The translations under genes and the position numbers were made by a program. Shown here piece after piece: positions 21,474 through 30,451 of a stretch of 64,000 nucleotides of DNA; position 1 is the stretch's first letter; each line of letters begins with the position of its first letter. The notes under the pieces were generated by a model. It saw only the letters and a program-made list of their open reading frames with translations. It was not told the origin of the DNA and did no database searches. This stretch comes from Nilaparvata lugens (taxonomy: Eukaryota > Arthropoda > Insecta > Hemiptera > Delphacidae). The stretch is taken from the NCBI RefSeq assembly GCF_014356525.2, contig NC_052518.1, positions 30,906,559 through 30,970,558 of the forward strand. The letters run 5' to 3'.

Positions 21474-22382
21474 CTAAACAATTAATTTTGCTTCTTTTAG
21501 CTCTTCAATTATAGACGCGATCTCCACATCATGCCCGCTGTTCCCACTAGCTTTTGAGGAATAGAGTAAATTTAATCTTTCCACTAATTCGTCAAAATTA
21601 TCAAAGTATTGATAAATTCTATCATGAGAATTATTTTTTGCAAATTTCAATAAACCCCAACCCTTCTTTTTACTAATTTTTTTACTGGGAAATAACTTTT
21701 GAATCATTTGCGATTTAATTCCCTGATTTCGTTTAACATAGCCTCTTCGATCTAAATGTATACCTGTAAGTGTTAAGATTTTTTTATACTTATCCAGATC
21801 TCTCTCATTATAAAGATTTGAGTTTGGTCTCGCACTGAATAATAACTCAAGTAGACCGTGTGTTAATCGAAATCTTTCATTATTAATATCTATATAACCG
21901 TTATCGAATATTACTTGCTGATTTCCAATATAATACACATCATCTTTAGAATTATATGAAATTCCATAACTGATTGAATTATTCAATTTTTCCGCATGAA
22001 ACGTTTTTAGATATTGTGACAGCACATCATCGTTTCTGCTAGAACCAAGTAAACTGTTTTCAAATTTAGTTGAGCTTAAAAAATTGTCTGTTGAACTCTC
22101 ATAACTCTGTTCATCCCCCTCTCCATTATCATCAATTTGCATACTCTCCTCTTTTACTTCTTCCTTTTTTGGTTTTACAGCAGAGTGTGAGAATTTGTTT
22201 TTTCCCAGTTCAATTATGGGCTCTATCAACGGGGAGAGCGTTTTCCTATTATATTCCTCCGATCGCTTTTCAAAATTGACTAAGCTTTTATGCTTCTCTC
22301 TAATTACTTTTCTCAATTTCTTAATCTTTTCGATTAAACCAACGTTCTTTCTATTCAGTTTTGTGCTGCTGTATGACAACAT
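21474..22382 (-). CDS. P1 DUF8207-like protein, complete
   Basis: 302 aa from the ATG at 22382 (MLSYSSTKLNRKNVGLIEKI). Residues ~15-60 are basic and helical, and ~70-110 are acidic and Ser-rich. From ~125 onward comes the conserved domain: LNNSISYGISYNSKDDVYYI, DINNERFRLTHGLLELLFSA, YNERDLDKYKKILTLTGIHL, then a basic GYVKRNQGIKSQMIQKLFPS. P2 carries a clear homologue in the same place. I link the domain to arthropod DUF8207 from memory. It has no transmembrane segment. Position between ATPase and fibre-like gene in both elements suggests a conserved virion or morphogenesis function, which is inference. Confidence 0.8.
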   Translation of the reverse strand: MLSYSSTKLNRKNVGLIEKIKKLRKVIREKHKSLVNFEKRSEEYNRKTLSPLIEPIIELGKNKFSHSAVKPKKEEVKEESMQIDDNGEGDEQSYESSTDNFLSSTKFENSLLGSSRNDDVLSQYLKTFHAEKLNNSISYGISYNSKDDVYYIGNQQVIFDNGYIDINNERFRLTHGLLELLFSARPNSNLYNERDLDKYKKILTLTGIHLDRRGYVKRNQGIKSQMIQKLFPSKKISKKKGWGLLKFAKNNSHDRIYQYFDNFDELVERLNLLYSSKASGNSGHDVEIASIIEELKEAKLIV

Positions 22383-22403
22383 GTCTGCACAAAGAATTAA
22401 TCT

Positions 22404-23036
22404 CTACTGAACGGTAAGAAACGTATCGAGCGAATCTCGGTACTTGCCGCTATTAATTCCACACTCGGTCATAATAGTTAGAAAATTATGAGGTTTACGA
22501 TTCCAAACTGTATGACAAAGTTTAACGAAATCTTTATAAGAAATATCTGCTCCAACATGATCTCTGTGAATTAATTTCAGACTCAATAAATCTACCTTGA
22601 AGATTATAATCATATTTGCGTTGTCCCTAGTGAAATGTTTCTGTGTAGCTCCATAACTCTGAATTAAATATGCAGTGTCAATATTACGATGTCGTCCCAT
22701 GGTAAAATATTCTCTTATTTGAGGTACGTGATTAAGTTGGAAGTCGTCGAATATGACAAGAGAAAATTGTTGAATTTTGTTGGGGTGAGGTATAGATTCC
22801 GAATTGCTGTTTATATGAAATTCAATACCCTTCATTTTTGAAAAGACTTTTCTCAAAAACAAGTACTTATCTTGATACTCGCTCTTCGTGTGCAAGTATA
22901 TAGTTTTAAATCTCAACCCATTCTTTGAAAAAATTAAATTAAATAGTAAATTGGTCTTGCCACAACCTGAAGAGCCTATTATAAGGATCCTTGCATTATG
23001 TGGTAATAACTTACCATTTTTACACCATGTTGGCAT
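22404..23036 (-). CDS. P1 FtsK/HerA-type genome-packaging ATPase
   Basis: The protein is 210 aa from the ATG at 23036. Walker A is GSSGCGKT at ~20-27, Walker B is LVIFDDFQ at ~90, and YLIQSYGATQKHFTRDNANM follows. This is the A32-like packaging motor seen in Polintons. The N-terminus is shorter than in P2 (249 aa). Upstream, in the same frame but without an ATG, the sequence reads IVNFDNVIREKE, which corresponds to P2 AIVSFDNLIVDSKQ. An ATG 14 nt further up is one base out of frame and is followed by MSNIP. A small frameshift may therefore have trimmed the N-terminus, with translation now starting just before the P-loop domain. Confidence 0.9.
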   Translation of the reverse strand: MPTWCKNGKLLPHNARILIIGSSGCGKTNLLFNLIFSKNGLRFKTIYLHTKSEYQDKYLFLRKVFSKMKGIEFHINSNSESIPHPNKIQQFSLVIFDDFQLNHVPQIREYFTMGRHRNIDTAYLIQSYGATQKHFTRDNANMIIIFKVDLLSLKLIHRDHVGADISYKDFVKLCHTVWNRKPHNFLTIMTECGINSGKYRDSLDTFLTVQ

Positions 23037-23541
23037 TTCTTTCTCTCTTATAACATTGTCAAAATTAACTATGGGATATTACTCATGTTAGTCACGTGTA
23101 CAGCATGTGATCTGATAAGGAACTAATCATTTTTCGTAAGTTATCAAGGAGGAGGAGAAGGAGGCTGTGCGCTAGACACCACATGGCTGTGTATAGCTTA
23201 TCACATCGGGATGCAAGCGACAGGTTCTCGCTCTCCCCTTTCACAGTGGTGCACTGATAGAAGTTTCTCACTTCAATATATCGTTCCCTCTCTCTCCCGC
23301 ACCCTCTTCACGAGAATGCATGTGTTCCCCCTTATCTAAGCCTTAGCAAATAAAACTTCAGATTAAAATGAAACTGAGAAGCATTTTTTGATAGAGACGT
23401 ATTATATTTACACCAAATCTTTGTCATATTTACACTGAATGGAATGTATTTGCAATAGATTATTTACAATAAATGTACATGATATTTACAATAGATTATT
23501 TACAATAAATTTACATGATATTTACAATAGATTACAAAAGA
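23037..23541. other. P1 intergenic region between ATPase and integrase
   Basis: No gene was seen. The segment holds CT-rich sequence near 23230..23320 and short tandem units 'tatttacaataaatttacat' (23440..23535) just downstream of the integrase stop. These supply several ATTTACAATAAA-like motifs close to its 3' end. Confidence 0.6.
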
Positions 23542-24495
23542 TTATTTTTCATCTAATAGTTGATCCTTACTAATATAACTAGGCGTTGAAAACCCAATCC
23601 ATTTCACTAACAATCCTTTTTTATCACGTTTTAATATTTTTTCAATCAAATACACTTGTCTCTCCGATTCATTTAATTGTGTTTTTTTAATTTCTTCTGC
23701 ATAAAACCTACCACTAATTACTTCTCCGTTTAGATCTCGCAAGCTATACGTTACAGGTTGAGAAGGAAATATAGAATGAATTACAAAATACTCTGCGCTC
23801 CAGTTTATGTTATAAGATTTATCGAAAAGAACCCTTTTCTTTGAGATTCGTACAACATCTCCTAGCTTAAATTTCGGTTTTGAATTTTTCAATTTATATC
23901 GTCTATTGAATGCAGAATTCAATGACAGTAAAACATGATTACGATCTTTTTTCCCCACATCTTTAGGTTTCATTCTAATGGATGAATGCATTGTTGCATT
24001 ATAATCACGAACTAAACTGTCTAGTTGCGATATCCAGTTTTTGGTTCCATGTTCAGTTAAATATCTATAAATTTTTGCTTTAAGTGTTCTATTAAACCTT
24101 TCAACTATGGAGGCTTTCTTATTGGTAAAAACATGATAATGTTTAATACTATATCTATCTAATAACGCTTTAACTTTTGAATTAAAGAATTCTGTTCCCT
24201 GATCTGTTTGGAACAGCTTAACTCCCTTATTTTTAGAAATAATTGGCTCGAGAGCGTTAAATACAGATTGGCTTCCCTTGTCTTTTAATGGTACACAATA
24301 TGCAAATTTTGAAAAACAATTAATAACAGCTAAGATATATTTGTAACCCTTATTAAAACGCGATAAACTCGTCATCTCAATGAGATCGGCTTGAAGCAAG
24401 TCTTTTTCACTTTTCAACTCATATTTGCGAGTGGGATAGTTCACACGCGGCACGCTATGAAGCTCTAAAGCTAACTTAGATCTAATAATATTCAT
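23542..24495 (-). CDS. int: P1 retroviral-type integrase with chromodomain
   Basis: 317 aa from the ATG at 24495 (MNIIRSKLALELHSVPRVNY). Catalytic triad candidates are D in LLQADLIEM, D in LFQTDQGTEFF and E in ASIVERFNRTLK. The central region has FKLGDVVRISKKRVLFDKSY and NINWSAEYFVIHSIF. The C-terminal chromodomain-like part reads YLIEKILKRDKKGLLVKWIG followed by STPSYI. It would catalyse insertion producing the observed TATTGT duplication. It is colinear with the P2 enzyme (332 aa) over its whole length, and no stop or frameshift was seen. Confidence 0.95.
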   Translation of the reverse strand: MNIIRSKLALELHSVPRVNYPTRKYELKSEKDLLQADLIEMTSLSRFNKGYKYILAVINCFSKFAYCVPLKDKGSQSVFNALEPIISKNKGVKLFQTDQGTEFFNSKVKALLDRYSIKHYHVFTNKKASIVERFNRTLKAKIYRYLTEHGTKNWISQLDSLVRDYNATMHSSIRMKPKDVGKKDRNHVLLSLNSAFNRRYKLKNSKPKFKLGDVVRISKKRVLFDKSYNINWSAEYFVIHSIFPSQPVTYSLRDLNGEVISGRFYAEEIKKTQLNESERQVYLIEKILKRDKKGLLVKWIGFSTPSYISKDQLLDEK

Positions 24496-24899
24496 GATAT
24501 AGTCAAATCAGTGGTGTCGGATGATTGTCATGGGACATACTGAGCAATTGTTAGTATGAAGACTTCCTTACTACTGTTCAATCAATTTTATATGTGTACA
24601 TACTTAATCAGACTAAACCGACCTTCATATATTATTCTAACTTACATATAGCTTTACAACTAGAGTAGCTTGGTTTAATTCAATAAATCAACATAGAATG
24701 AGAAACATTATACAGCATTTATTTTTTGTCAATAGTTATAATAATTTTGCATTTATTCGTAACTTACAACTAATACATTTATTCCTTAAACCTCTACAAG
24801 TATTACAATTAATTTTCACATTCAAAGCTTTTAGTATTTAATAGTTTTATTCTCTCCTCAATTAACGAGTTCATCATAATTTCTGTAAAAAAGTTAAAG
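24496..24899. other. P1 intergenic region upstream of integrase
   Basis: No gene was seen. On the minus strand a TATAAAA lies at 24592..24586, about 95 bp upstream of the integrase ATG, with TCATAC ~35 bp further down. This is a plausible but weak promoter. An AATAAA on the minus strand near 24720 would serve the 144-aa gene. Confidence 0.45.
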
Positions 24900-25334
24900 T
24901 TATAGTTTGTACAACATTGCTGATTCGCCACACATTTTCATAATTTCAAATGTAAATCTTACACTATCAATGTTTTTATCTGTTAACCTATCATCAATGA
25001 AATAATACATTTGAATATTCAACCAACCTAATGAATTACAATAGCAAAATTCAGGAATTTCCTTTAATTCACATCTTCGATGTCTATCAACTATATTCTT
25101 ATTTATAATATAACATACGCTTATATGTTCTGACTTCTGTTCTTCACTTTTACCAGGTTTTATAAATGTTAAATATTCCTCAAACGTTAGTCCTTCTTTT
25201 CCGAAATTATTCAATTCTAATATTGTTTTCTCAATAAGTTCGAAATAACAACATCTATATTTTTCATCGATTTTATTCGAAAAATAGTTCTTATCAAATG
25301 AAATTGAATCCATCTCCAATCTGAAATTAAACAT
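24900..25334 (-). CDS. P1 144-aa hypothetical protein, paralogue of its neighbour
   Basis: This ORF (MFNFRLEMDSISFDKNYF) follows the 133-aa ORF in the same reading frame, 9 nt after its stop. Both share a plan: an N-terminal helix (YFELIEKTILELNNFGKEGL here), EEYLTFIKPG versus LQYLTFVRDY, then HISVC, then Cys-rich FCYCNSLG versus RCVCAHKI, and a C-terminal helix ending in an acidic or hydrophobic tail. The resemblance suggests an old tandem duplication. No known family was recognised. Position beside the integrase matches the 144-aa Cys protein of P2. Confidence 0.65.
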   Translation of the reverse strand: MFNFRLEMDSISFDKNYFSNKIDEKYRCCYFELIEKTILELNNFGKEGLTFEEYLTFIKPGKSEEQKSEHISVCYIINKNIVDRHRRCELKEIPEFCYCNSLGWLNIQMYYFIDDRLTDKNIDSVRFTFEIMKMCGESAMLYKL

Positions 25335-25343
25335 AATATGCTA

Positions 25344-25745
25344 TCAATCTTGTTCTAGCCCACTCTCATCTGAACAAATAAATAAAAAATTCCAGATAAG
25401 TTCATTTAATTGTTCTTTTGTTAAATGTTTATTTTTTTCTGTTATACATTTTTTAATTTTATGTGCACACACACATCTCCATGAATCGGGGCAATCTTTT
25501 TCCCTGTAAGCATCATATGATGTACCGTATAAATCACAAACTGAAATATGATTATAGTTATCACTATGCCAAACTCCTAATTTTTCATAGTCTCTCACAA
25601 ATGTTAGATATTGTAGATTTGTCCATCCTTTTTCTGCTAACTGGTCCAATAATTGCTGATGCGTCTCCAATAGTTCAGTTAGTTCACAACGATAACTTTG
25701 TATTCTCGCCATTTTTTCTAAAGAAACAGAATCATATTTAGCCAC
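25344..25745 (-). CDS. P1 133-aa hypothetical protein, first of a paralogous pair
   Basis: The ATG at 25745 (MAKYDSVSLEKMARIQ) gives 133 aa; a second in-frame ATG follows at codon 12. Motifs are LLDQLAEKGWTNLQYLTFVR, NHISVCDLYG and CPDSWRCVCAHKIKKC. The histidine and four cysteines could bind metal, but spacing fits no zinc finger I can name. It is transcribed divergently from the 647-aa gene, 111 bp away. The downstream paralogue is in frame, so a readthrough product of both modules is conceivable. Confidence 0.65.
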   Translation of the reverse strand: MAKYDSVSLEKMARIQSYRCELTELLETHQQLLDQLAEKGWTNLQYLTFVRDYEKLGVWHSDNYNHISVCDLYGTSYDAYREKDCPDSWRCVCAHKIKKCITEKNKHLTKEQLNELIWNFLFICSDESGLEQD

Positions 25746-25794
25746 AAATCTTGTTTCAATAATTCTGTATGAGCTTATTTCTCAACTATCTTAC

Positions 25795-25831
25795 TATAAA
25801 TACCACTGCATTGATCTGCATTCGTTCAGTT
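25795..25831 (+). promoter_or_regulatory. Core promoter of the 647-aa gene
   Basis: TATAAATA at 25795 is followed by the arthropod initiator TCAGTT at 25826..25831. The presumed +1 A (25828) is 33 bp from the first T of the TATA box, the canonical spacing. The ATG follows ~29 bp later. Confidence 0.8.
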
Positions 25832-25856
25832 CGGTAGTGTCAACGGTGCAATAAAC

Positions 25857-27800
25857 ATGGATACTTCTAAGGTGTTTAATGTACCTATGCTCCGTGGTAA
25901 TAAAATCAAGCCTAGCAATGAGCGGTTTGGTTTGTGGCTTCTATCAGAAAACTTGTGTGATGACAACCTTGTGACAGACATTGGAAATATTGATTACACT
26001 GCTGGGGAAGAACTGTTTGTGCAGGATGACTCAAATCTTGTGGCTATTACAGAACTTTTTTGTGACAATATGATGCTTGTGAAAATCTGTGCTTTGGATG
26101 ATTGTGAGGGAATGGATAAGACACGTTTTGTTCTAAAAAAGGATATATGTGCTGCATACAACTTATATTTAAGAGGCAAATTCTCTAATATGGTGTCAGC
26201 TAAACATGCAGTCAAAGCAAAGCTGGCTTACCTATTGGACAGTGGAAGTGATATGTCTCAAAAGATTCTACAAGTGCTTCCCAATGACAATTACAATGAA
26301 GTGAAACAAAAATACCAGGAACCAGTAGGCATACCATACAAAGTAGAGCTTGCAGATGTGCCAATTGCTACATTGATAGAAGAACTACCGAGATTATTGC
26401 ACCAGCTGAGGAAAGAGCACTTCTATCTACTAGACTTGGGCATAACACAGGACTTTGGTGGAATATTCAACAAGAATGGAATGTGTGATTTTCTAACTAC
26501 AAATCATCGTTTTTGTTTCCAAGGAGAATATAAAGAAGACTATAATGTGATAGCAGATAACAATAAAACTGTTGGGATTGATTGTTTGAGTTGGGTTAAT
26601 AGTAATGCGAGGGTGAAAATTTATAATAAGTTTGTATGTGAAATAACAAGCTCTGGTGTAAATAAGCAGTTAGGTAACCATATTGTAGACTTTATTGAGT
26701 GTGCAGATTCAAGATTAGGGAAAACTTTCACCTCTCCTACAGGTAAAATGCATGGTATTACACGTTTGGAAGCTACAATCTGTAACTATAGTTTAACAAA
26801 TAGAGCCAATAGCAAAACCTTTGACCCTATTCAAGATAGCTTGTCACTCTTGAATGATAGTAGAAATTATTTCCAAAATGCTCCAATTTATTCTGTGTCC
26901 TTGGCTAAAATGTGGAGAAAACTGACAGATAATTTGAAAAATAGTTGTTGTTTGATCTATAATGATCTTCTACAGTATGTTTACTGGGGTAATAGCAATA
27001 CCAAGAAATTGACTGGAGTACAAGTAAAGCTTCCCACTGACCCACAACATAGAAATAGAATAATTTCTTATGTTATTTCTGCATTCAGCTTCAATTTACT
27101 ACCTATAAATTATGTAGTGATTTTTGAGGATCCATCAAACAAAAATAATATCAGTTTCTCACAAAAGTGTTATATTAAGAGCGGTGAGACATATTTCTCC
27201 AAGTCAACCACAGTTTTCTCTACCATATCCAAAGTTGTTGACCTAGATGAGTTGGGGCTTGTAGCAACAGGTAACTTGATACCACAAGTCTTAAGAAAAC
27301 GGGCAAACATAACTTGTAAGCTTCCTCCATACTCTGTTAAAGAGATACAGCCCTTGTCTCCTATCTCAGTGCTATCAGCCAAGAAGCGTAAGCTAGAACT
27401 GGATGAAATTGATCTAAAACGGAGGAAAATTGAGTTTTTTGAAGCCACACAGTCATTTAGGGAACAGCATAAGCAGGTAGAAGAATTTGAGGAAGAAATA
27501 GAAAATTTGAGAGAGGAACTTGAGCCATATTTCCATTCACGTTGGCAAAATTTTGATCTAAGTGGAGTGTACAATGTGACTGCATTTACTGTGAATAATA
27601 CTGGGAAATTCCCATATGTAGGTGTACTAGGGGAGAAAGATGGTTTGAAAAACGTTTACTTTGTAAAGGGGTGCCATAAAAATGTTTTTATTAATGCATA
27701 CAAAGCTATCGAAACTCTCAAGAAAGAGGGTTATTTTGTAATCCCTTACACTGACAAAAAAAAATTATTTGTCTACCAAGGGAAGAGAAAATTTGTGTAA
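25857..27800 (+). CDS. P1 647-aa protein, candidate replication initiator replacing PolB
   Basis: The ATG at 25857 follows a strong TATA/initiator pair. Residues ~189-205 read FYLLDLGITQDFGGIF; ~239-246 VGIDCLSW; ~252-258 RVKIYNK; ~274-281 NHIVDFIE; ~299-307 HGITRLEAT; and ~377 VYWGNSN. An aromatic Y-N-K after a basic strand, followed by R-L-E, recalls the R-x-Y-[DE]-K...R-[VL]-E pattern of Rep_trans-type rolling-circle initiators, but this is my own reading and unverified. Residues ~508-523 look like a nuclear localisation signal (KKRK...KRRK), 524-556 like a coiled coil, and 560-647 like a small beta-rich domain. P1 has no polymerase, so this nuclear protein is the best candidate to direct replication. 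Alternatives are a transcription factor or an accessory protein. The 137-aa gene follows 14 bp downstream. Confidence 0.7.
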   Translation: MDTSKVFNVPMLRGNKIKPSNERFGLWLLSENLCDDNLVTDIGNIDYTAGEELFVQDDSNLVAITELFCDNMMLVKICALDDCEGMDKTRFVLKKDICAAYNLYLRGKFSNMVSAKHAVKAKLAYLLDSGSDMSQKILQVLPNDNYNEVKQKYQEPVGIPYKVELADVPIATLIEELPRLLHQLRKEHFYLLDLGITQDFGGIFNKNGMCDFLTTNHRFCFQGEYKEDYNVIADNNKTVGIDCLSWVNSNARVKIYNKFVCEITSSGVNKQLGNHIVDFIECADSRLGKTFTSPTGKMHGITRLEATICNYSLTNRANSKTFDPIQDSLSLLNDSRNYFQNAPIYSVSLAKMWRKLTDNLKNSCCLIYNDLLQYVYWGNSNTKKLTGVQVKLPTDPQHRNRIISYVISAFSFNLLPINYVVIFEDPSNKNNISFSQKCYIKSGETYFSKSTTVFSTISKVVDLDELGLVATGNLIPQVLRKRANITCKLPPYSVKEIQPLSPISVLSAKKRKLELDEIDLKRRKIEFFEATQSFREQHKQVEEFEEEIENLREELEPYFHSRWQNFDLSGVYNVTAFTVNNTGKFPYVGVLGEKDGLKNVYFVKGCHKNVFINAYKAIETLKKEGYFVIPYTDKKKLFVYQGKRKFV

Positions 27801-27814
27801 TTACAGTCAATGGT

Positions 27815-28228
27815 ATGACAAGCTATAATGGACATACATTTCCTAGAATAGAATCAGTTAAGTTTCTGCCAGATGTTTGGAAAAACTTGGAAGACACTCC
27901 CTTCACACAAAAAGAAGTGGAGCAGTATAATAACATCACAATGCTGGAAATTAAAGGGAAAGTAAAAGTAGGACAGTGCAAAAGATTAGAAGAGTTACCA
28001 GAAGGTATAGAGTTGGTAATTATTGCAATAAAAGAAGTGTACAATAGAAACAATACTCGGTATATCCTACAGTTTGAAAATGTGGAAGCATTGTATGTCT
28101 CAAACTATTGGTTAGAGGAAGAATTTGAAAAGCCGAACATAGATTTGAATTATAAAATTAGAATCAAGCTCGATGTTTTCAAATATACACCCAGTAGGAA
28201 TAAGGAAAGAGTTACTTTCTGTATTTGA
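27815..28228 (+). CDS. P1 137-aa protein, possible single-strand-binding partner
   Basis: The ATG at 27815 lies 14 bp after the 647-aa stop, so both probably share one transcript; AATAAA follows at ~28271. The protein is mainly beta with alternating hydrophobics (ITMLEIKGKVKVGQCKRLEE, GIELVIIAIKEVY, TRYILQFENVEALYVSNYWL, IRIKLDVFKYTPSR). This pattern would suit a five-stranded OB fold. Single-strand DNA binding is inference from the fold guess and the neighbour. No signal peptide, no membrane helix and no named family. Confidence 0.55.
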   Translation: MTSYNGHTFPRIESVKFLPDVWKNLEDTPFTQKEVEQYNNITMLEIKGKVKVGQCKRLEELPEGIELVIIAIKEVYNRNNTRYILQFENVEALYVSNYWLEEEFEKPNIDLNYKIRIKLDVFKYTPSRNKERVTFCI

Positions 28229-28499
28229 TTCGTGCATAGATATGCTTTGATGTATGTATAATAATTTAAAAATAAAGAAAATTATTGTGACATTGAGTGT
28301 TGACATTTACCTCTCACCCCTTCTCCTGATTCCTCTCTCATTTTTTCTTTCCTGCTAAACGAGTGGAGGAGGAGGACAGAGGAGGAGGACAAAGGAGGAG
28401 AACGGAGGACAATTTTTGTCCTCGGAGAAGAGGAAAATTGTCCTCGGTGGGCAATTTTTTGTCCTCGGAGCACAGTTTCCAATCAGAGCACTGTGTCAC

Positions 28500-28731
28500 A
28501 GTTTCCAATCGGAGCACATCATTATCCAATAAAGCAGAGTATTTTGCGAGAAATGGTTATTTCTTACATAAAAATCACTATCTGCAATGTGTCTATTGCA
28601 GATATATTATGCAAAATCCATTTGAAAAAGTAATACATTTACCGTTTTGTTTATATGAAGAGTGTGAGAAAGAAGAGCGGGGCTTGGATGTTCCAGATAT
28701 ACCATATTGTAGAAGGTTTTTTCTCCTCTGA
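28500..28731 (+). pseudogene. Half BIR-like (IAP) fragment in P1
   Basis: Inside an ORF that begins in GGA-rich repeat (28363), the segment AEYFARNGYFLHKNHYLQCV, then YCRYIMQNPF and LPFCLYEECEK, resembles the first half of a BIR zinc module ([FA]RxGF...CxxC). It is close to FARYGFFYNGKDLQCVYC in the 330-aa protein at 35345..36337. The N-terminal ~45 codons and the C-terminal end come from minisatellite sequence, so this is probably a decayed or captured fragment, not a full inhibitor-of-apoptosis domain. Confidence 0.5.
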
Positions 28732-28890
28732 GGAGAAAAACTGTGCTCGGAGGAGAAAAACTGTCCTCGGAGGAGAAAAACTGTGCTTGGAGGAGAAAAA
28801 CTGTCCTCGGAGGAGAAAAACTGTGCTCGGAGGAGAAAAACTGTCCTCGGAGGAGAAAAACTGTCCTCGGAGGACTATTTTCCTCCTCAG
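28725..28890 (+). repeat. 20-bp minisatellite, about eight units
   Basis: Units follow the consensus 'tcggaggagaaaaactgtcc' with c/g variation at the end. Related units lie upstream at 28370..28480 around the BIR fragment. The array makes spurious ORFs on both strands. There are no spacers, so it is not a CRISPR. Confidence 0.9.
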
Positions 28891-28939
28891 AGGATAAAAT
28901 CAAAGTAAAAATGTACTTACATGTAGTGGTTGATGGTGC

Positions 28940-29345
28940 GTGAATCTCCTCGAGTGTAGATAGCGGGCTACAGGTGTAGATAGCGGGTTACAGGTGTAGA
29001 TAGCGGTCTATGCTAGAGCTGTAGATAGCGCCCTATGATTGATTCCTCTCAGCTGTCTTGTCTCAACGAGAGCTCAACTGGTTATGAGGTTCGGAACTCG
29101 AGTTGAGAGGTGAGAAAATGCTGTGAAAACAATGAAATGAACTGAAATCATTCGAGAATGCTATTCTTCTATCTTGAAATGCTGTAAAAACAATGAAATG
29201 AACTGAAATCAATCGAGAAATGCTATTCCTGTATGTTGAAATGCTGTGAAATATTTAATAACTGAATCGAGAATGCTATTCCTCTATCTTGAAATGTTGT
29301 GAAATATTTAATAACTGAATCGAGAATGCTATTCCTCTATGAGGT
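28940..29345 (+). repeat. Two short tandem repeat blocks in P1
   Basis: 'gtgtagatagcgggttacag' repeats occur three to four times at 28955..29035. A second block at ~29115..29345 repeats 'gaaatgctgtgaaa', 'aatgaactgaaatca' and 'tcgagaatgctattcctcta' about four times. No gene was seen. Confidence 0.75.
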
Positions 29346-29601
29346 GAAATATTTATTAGAAATAGAGTGAGTTGACATGGGGATTTAAGCTTCTAGCAGG
29401 TGAAGTCTCATGCTGAGTTCTAGACGAGATTTTTTTTCGTCTTCTAACACATGGATGCTATTTGAAAAATGATCGTGTGTGGGATACTTACAATCTGATA
29501 ACGATCTGAGAGCACGTGTTGTTGGGGAGAAATTCGAATTTTTTTCCCCTTGTAGCACGCTCTCGCTCGCACGTGCCTGGAACAGAGAGAGAAACGTATG
29601 C

Positions 29602-29638
29602 TATATAAACACAAGCGATGAGAGGAAAATTATCATTC
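29602..29638 (+). promoter_or_regulatory. Core promoter of the spliced gene
   Basis: TATATAAA at 29602 and initiator TCATTC at 29633..29638; the +1 A (29635) is 33 bp from the TATA start. The ATG is at 29676. Confidence 0.8.
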
Positions 29639-29675
29639 ACATCAGAGACATCAGAGACTTCACGCATCGTATGAG

Positions 29676-30419
29676 ATGAGTTCTCCATCGTTCGTTCTGC
29701 TGGATAGCCCACCCCCGCAGCGTGTGCTCAACTACTGGCAGCGCAAAGCTGCCGAGTCCTGTGCCGGCTCTTCTGCTGCTGCTGTCGCTGCCGCCTCTGC
29801 TGCCCCCTCCGCTGCCGCCTCCGCTGCCTCCCCCGCCTCCTCCTCCGCCTCACCCCTGAAGAGACGGGGAATCTTCGTACAACGAGAGAGGGGTGAGGAG
29901 ATCATCATCGGGGACAGTCCTCTCCCTCAATCAACACCAACTACCTGGGCACCGCGCCGTGCGGTGCTGACAACCCTATCAAACAACATCAGGCAGAGGC
30001 AGGCCAAGAGGAAATTAACCTTCGAGGAGCCTGAAGTTAGCGGGGAAGAGGAGGAGGAGGTGCTCACTCAATCAAAGGTTAGTTTCAACAAATATTATTA
30101 TTATTGTATTAACATGTAATGTGCACAAAATCTTTATAAAATGCGAATTTTTGAAACTAATTTCTAATGGATAAAATCTCTTGCGTGCATTACAACTCAT
30201 TACTGATTCTTATACTGTGAGCGAAGACTGAGCTATCAAATTGTGCTATCAAAACAATTCGAACACAGATAAATTCTCATGATGGTTGCATTGAAATTTG
30301 GATAAAAATTCAAAACATGTTAATATGATAATAAATTCGAATATGTTGCATGAAACAATTCAATTATCTAGCAATTTGAATTGAGTTCAAGTAATCGGAG
30401 AATTTCCGAGTTATTACTC

Positions 30420-30451
<32 letters not shown>

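Noticed and set aside
1..22326. A genuine giant palindrome (inverted duplication) in the genome
   Set aside because: Homology stops exactly at 100-N gaps on both sides and includes identical insertion sites. Misoriented overlapping contigs explain this more simply, though long reads are needed.
21474..22382. DUF8207-like protein as a terminal protein for protein-primed replication
   Set aside because: It is present in both P1 (no PolB) and P2 (PolB), so it does not track with the polymerase. There is no specific motif to support the idea.
28725..28890. Regular 20-bp repeats resembling a CRISPR array
   Set aside because: There are no spacers, units are contiguous and vary by single bases, and the context is a eukaryotic mobile element. 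It is a minisatellite.
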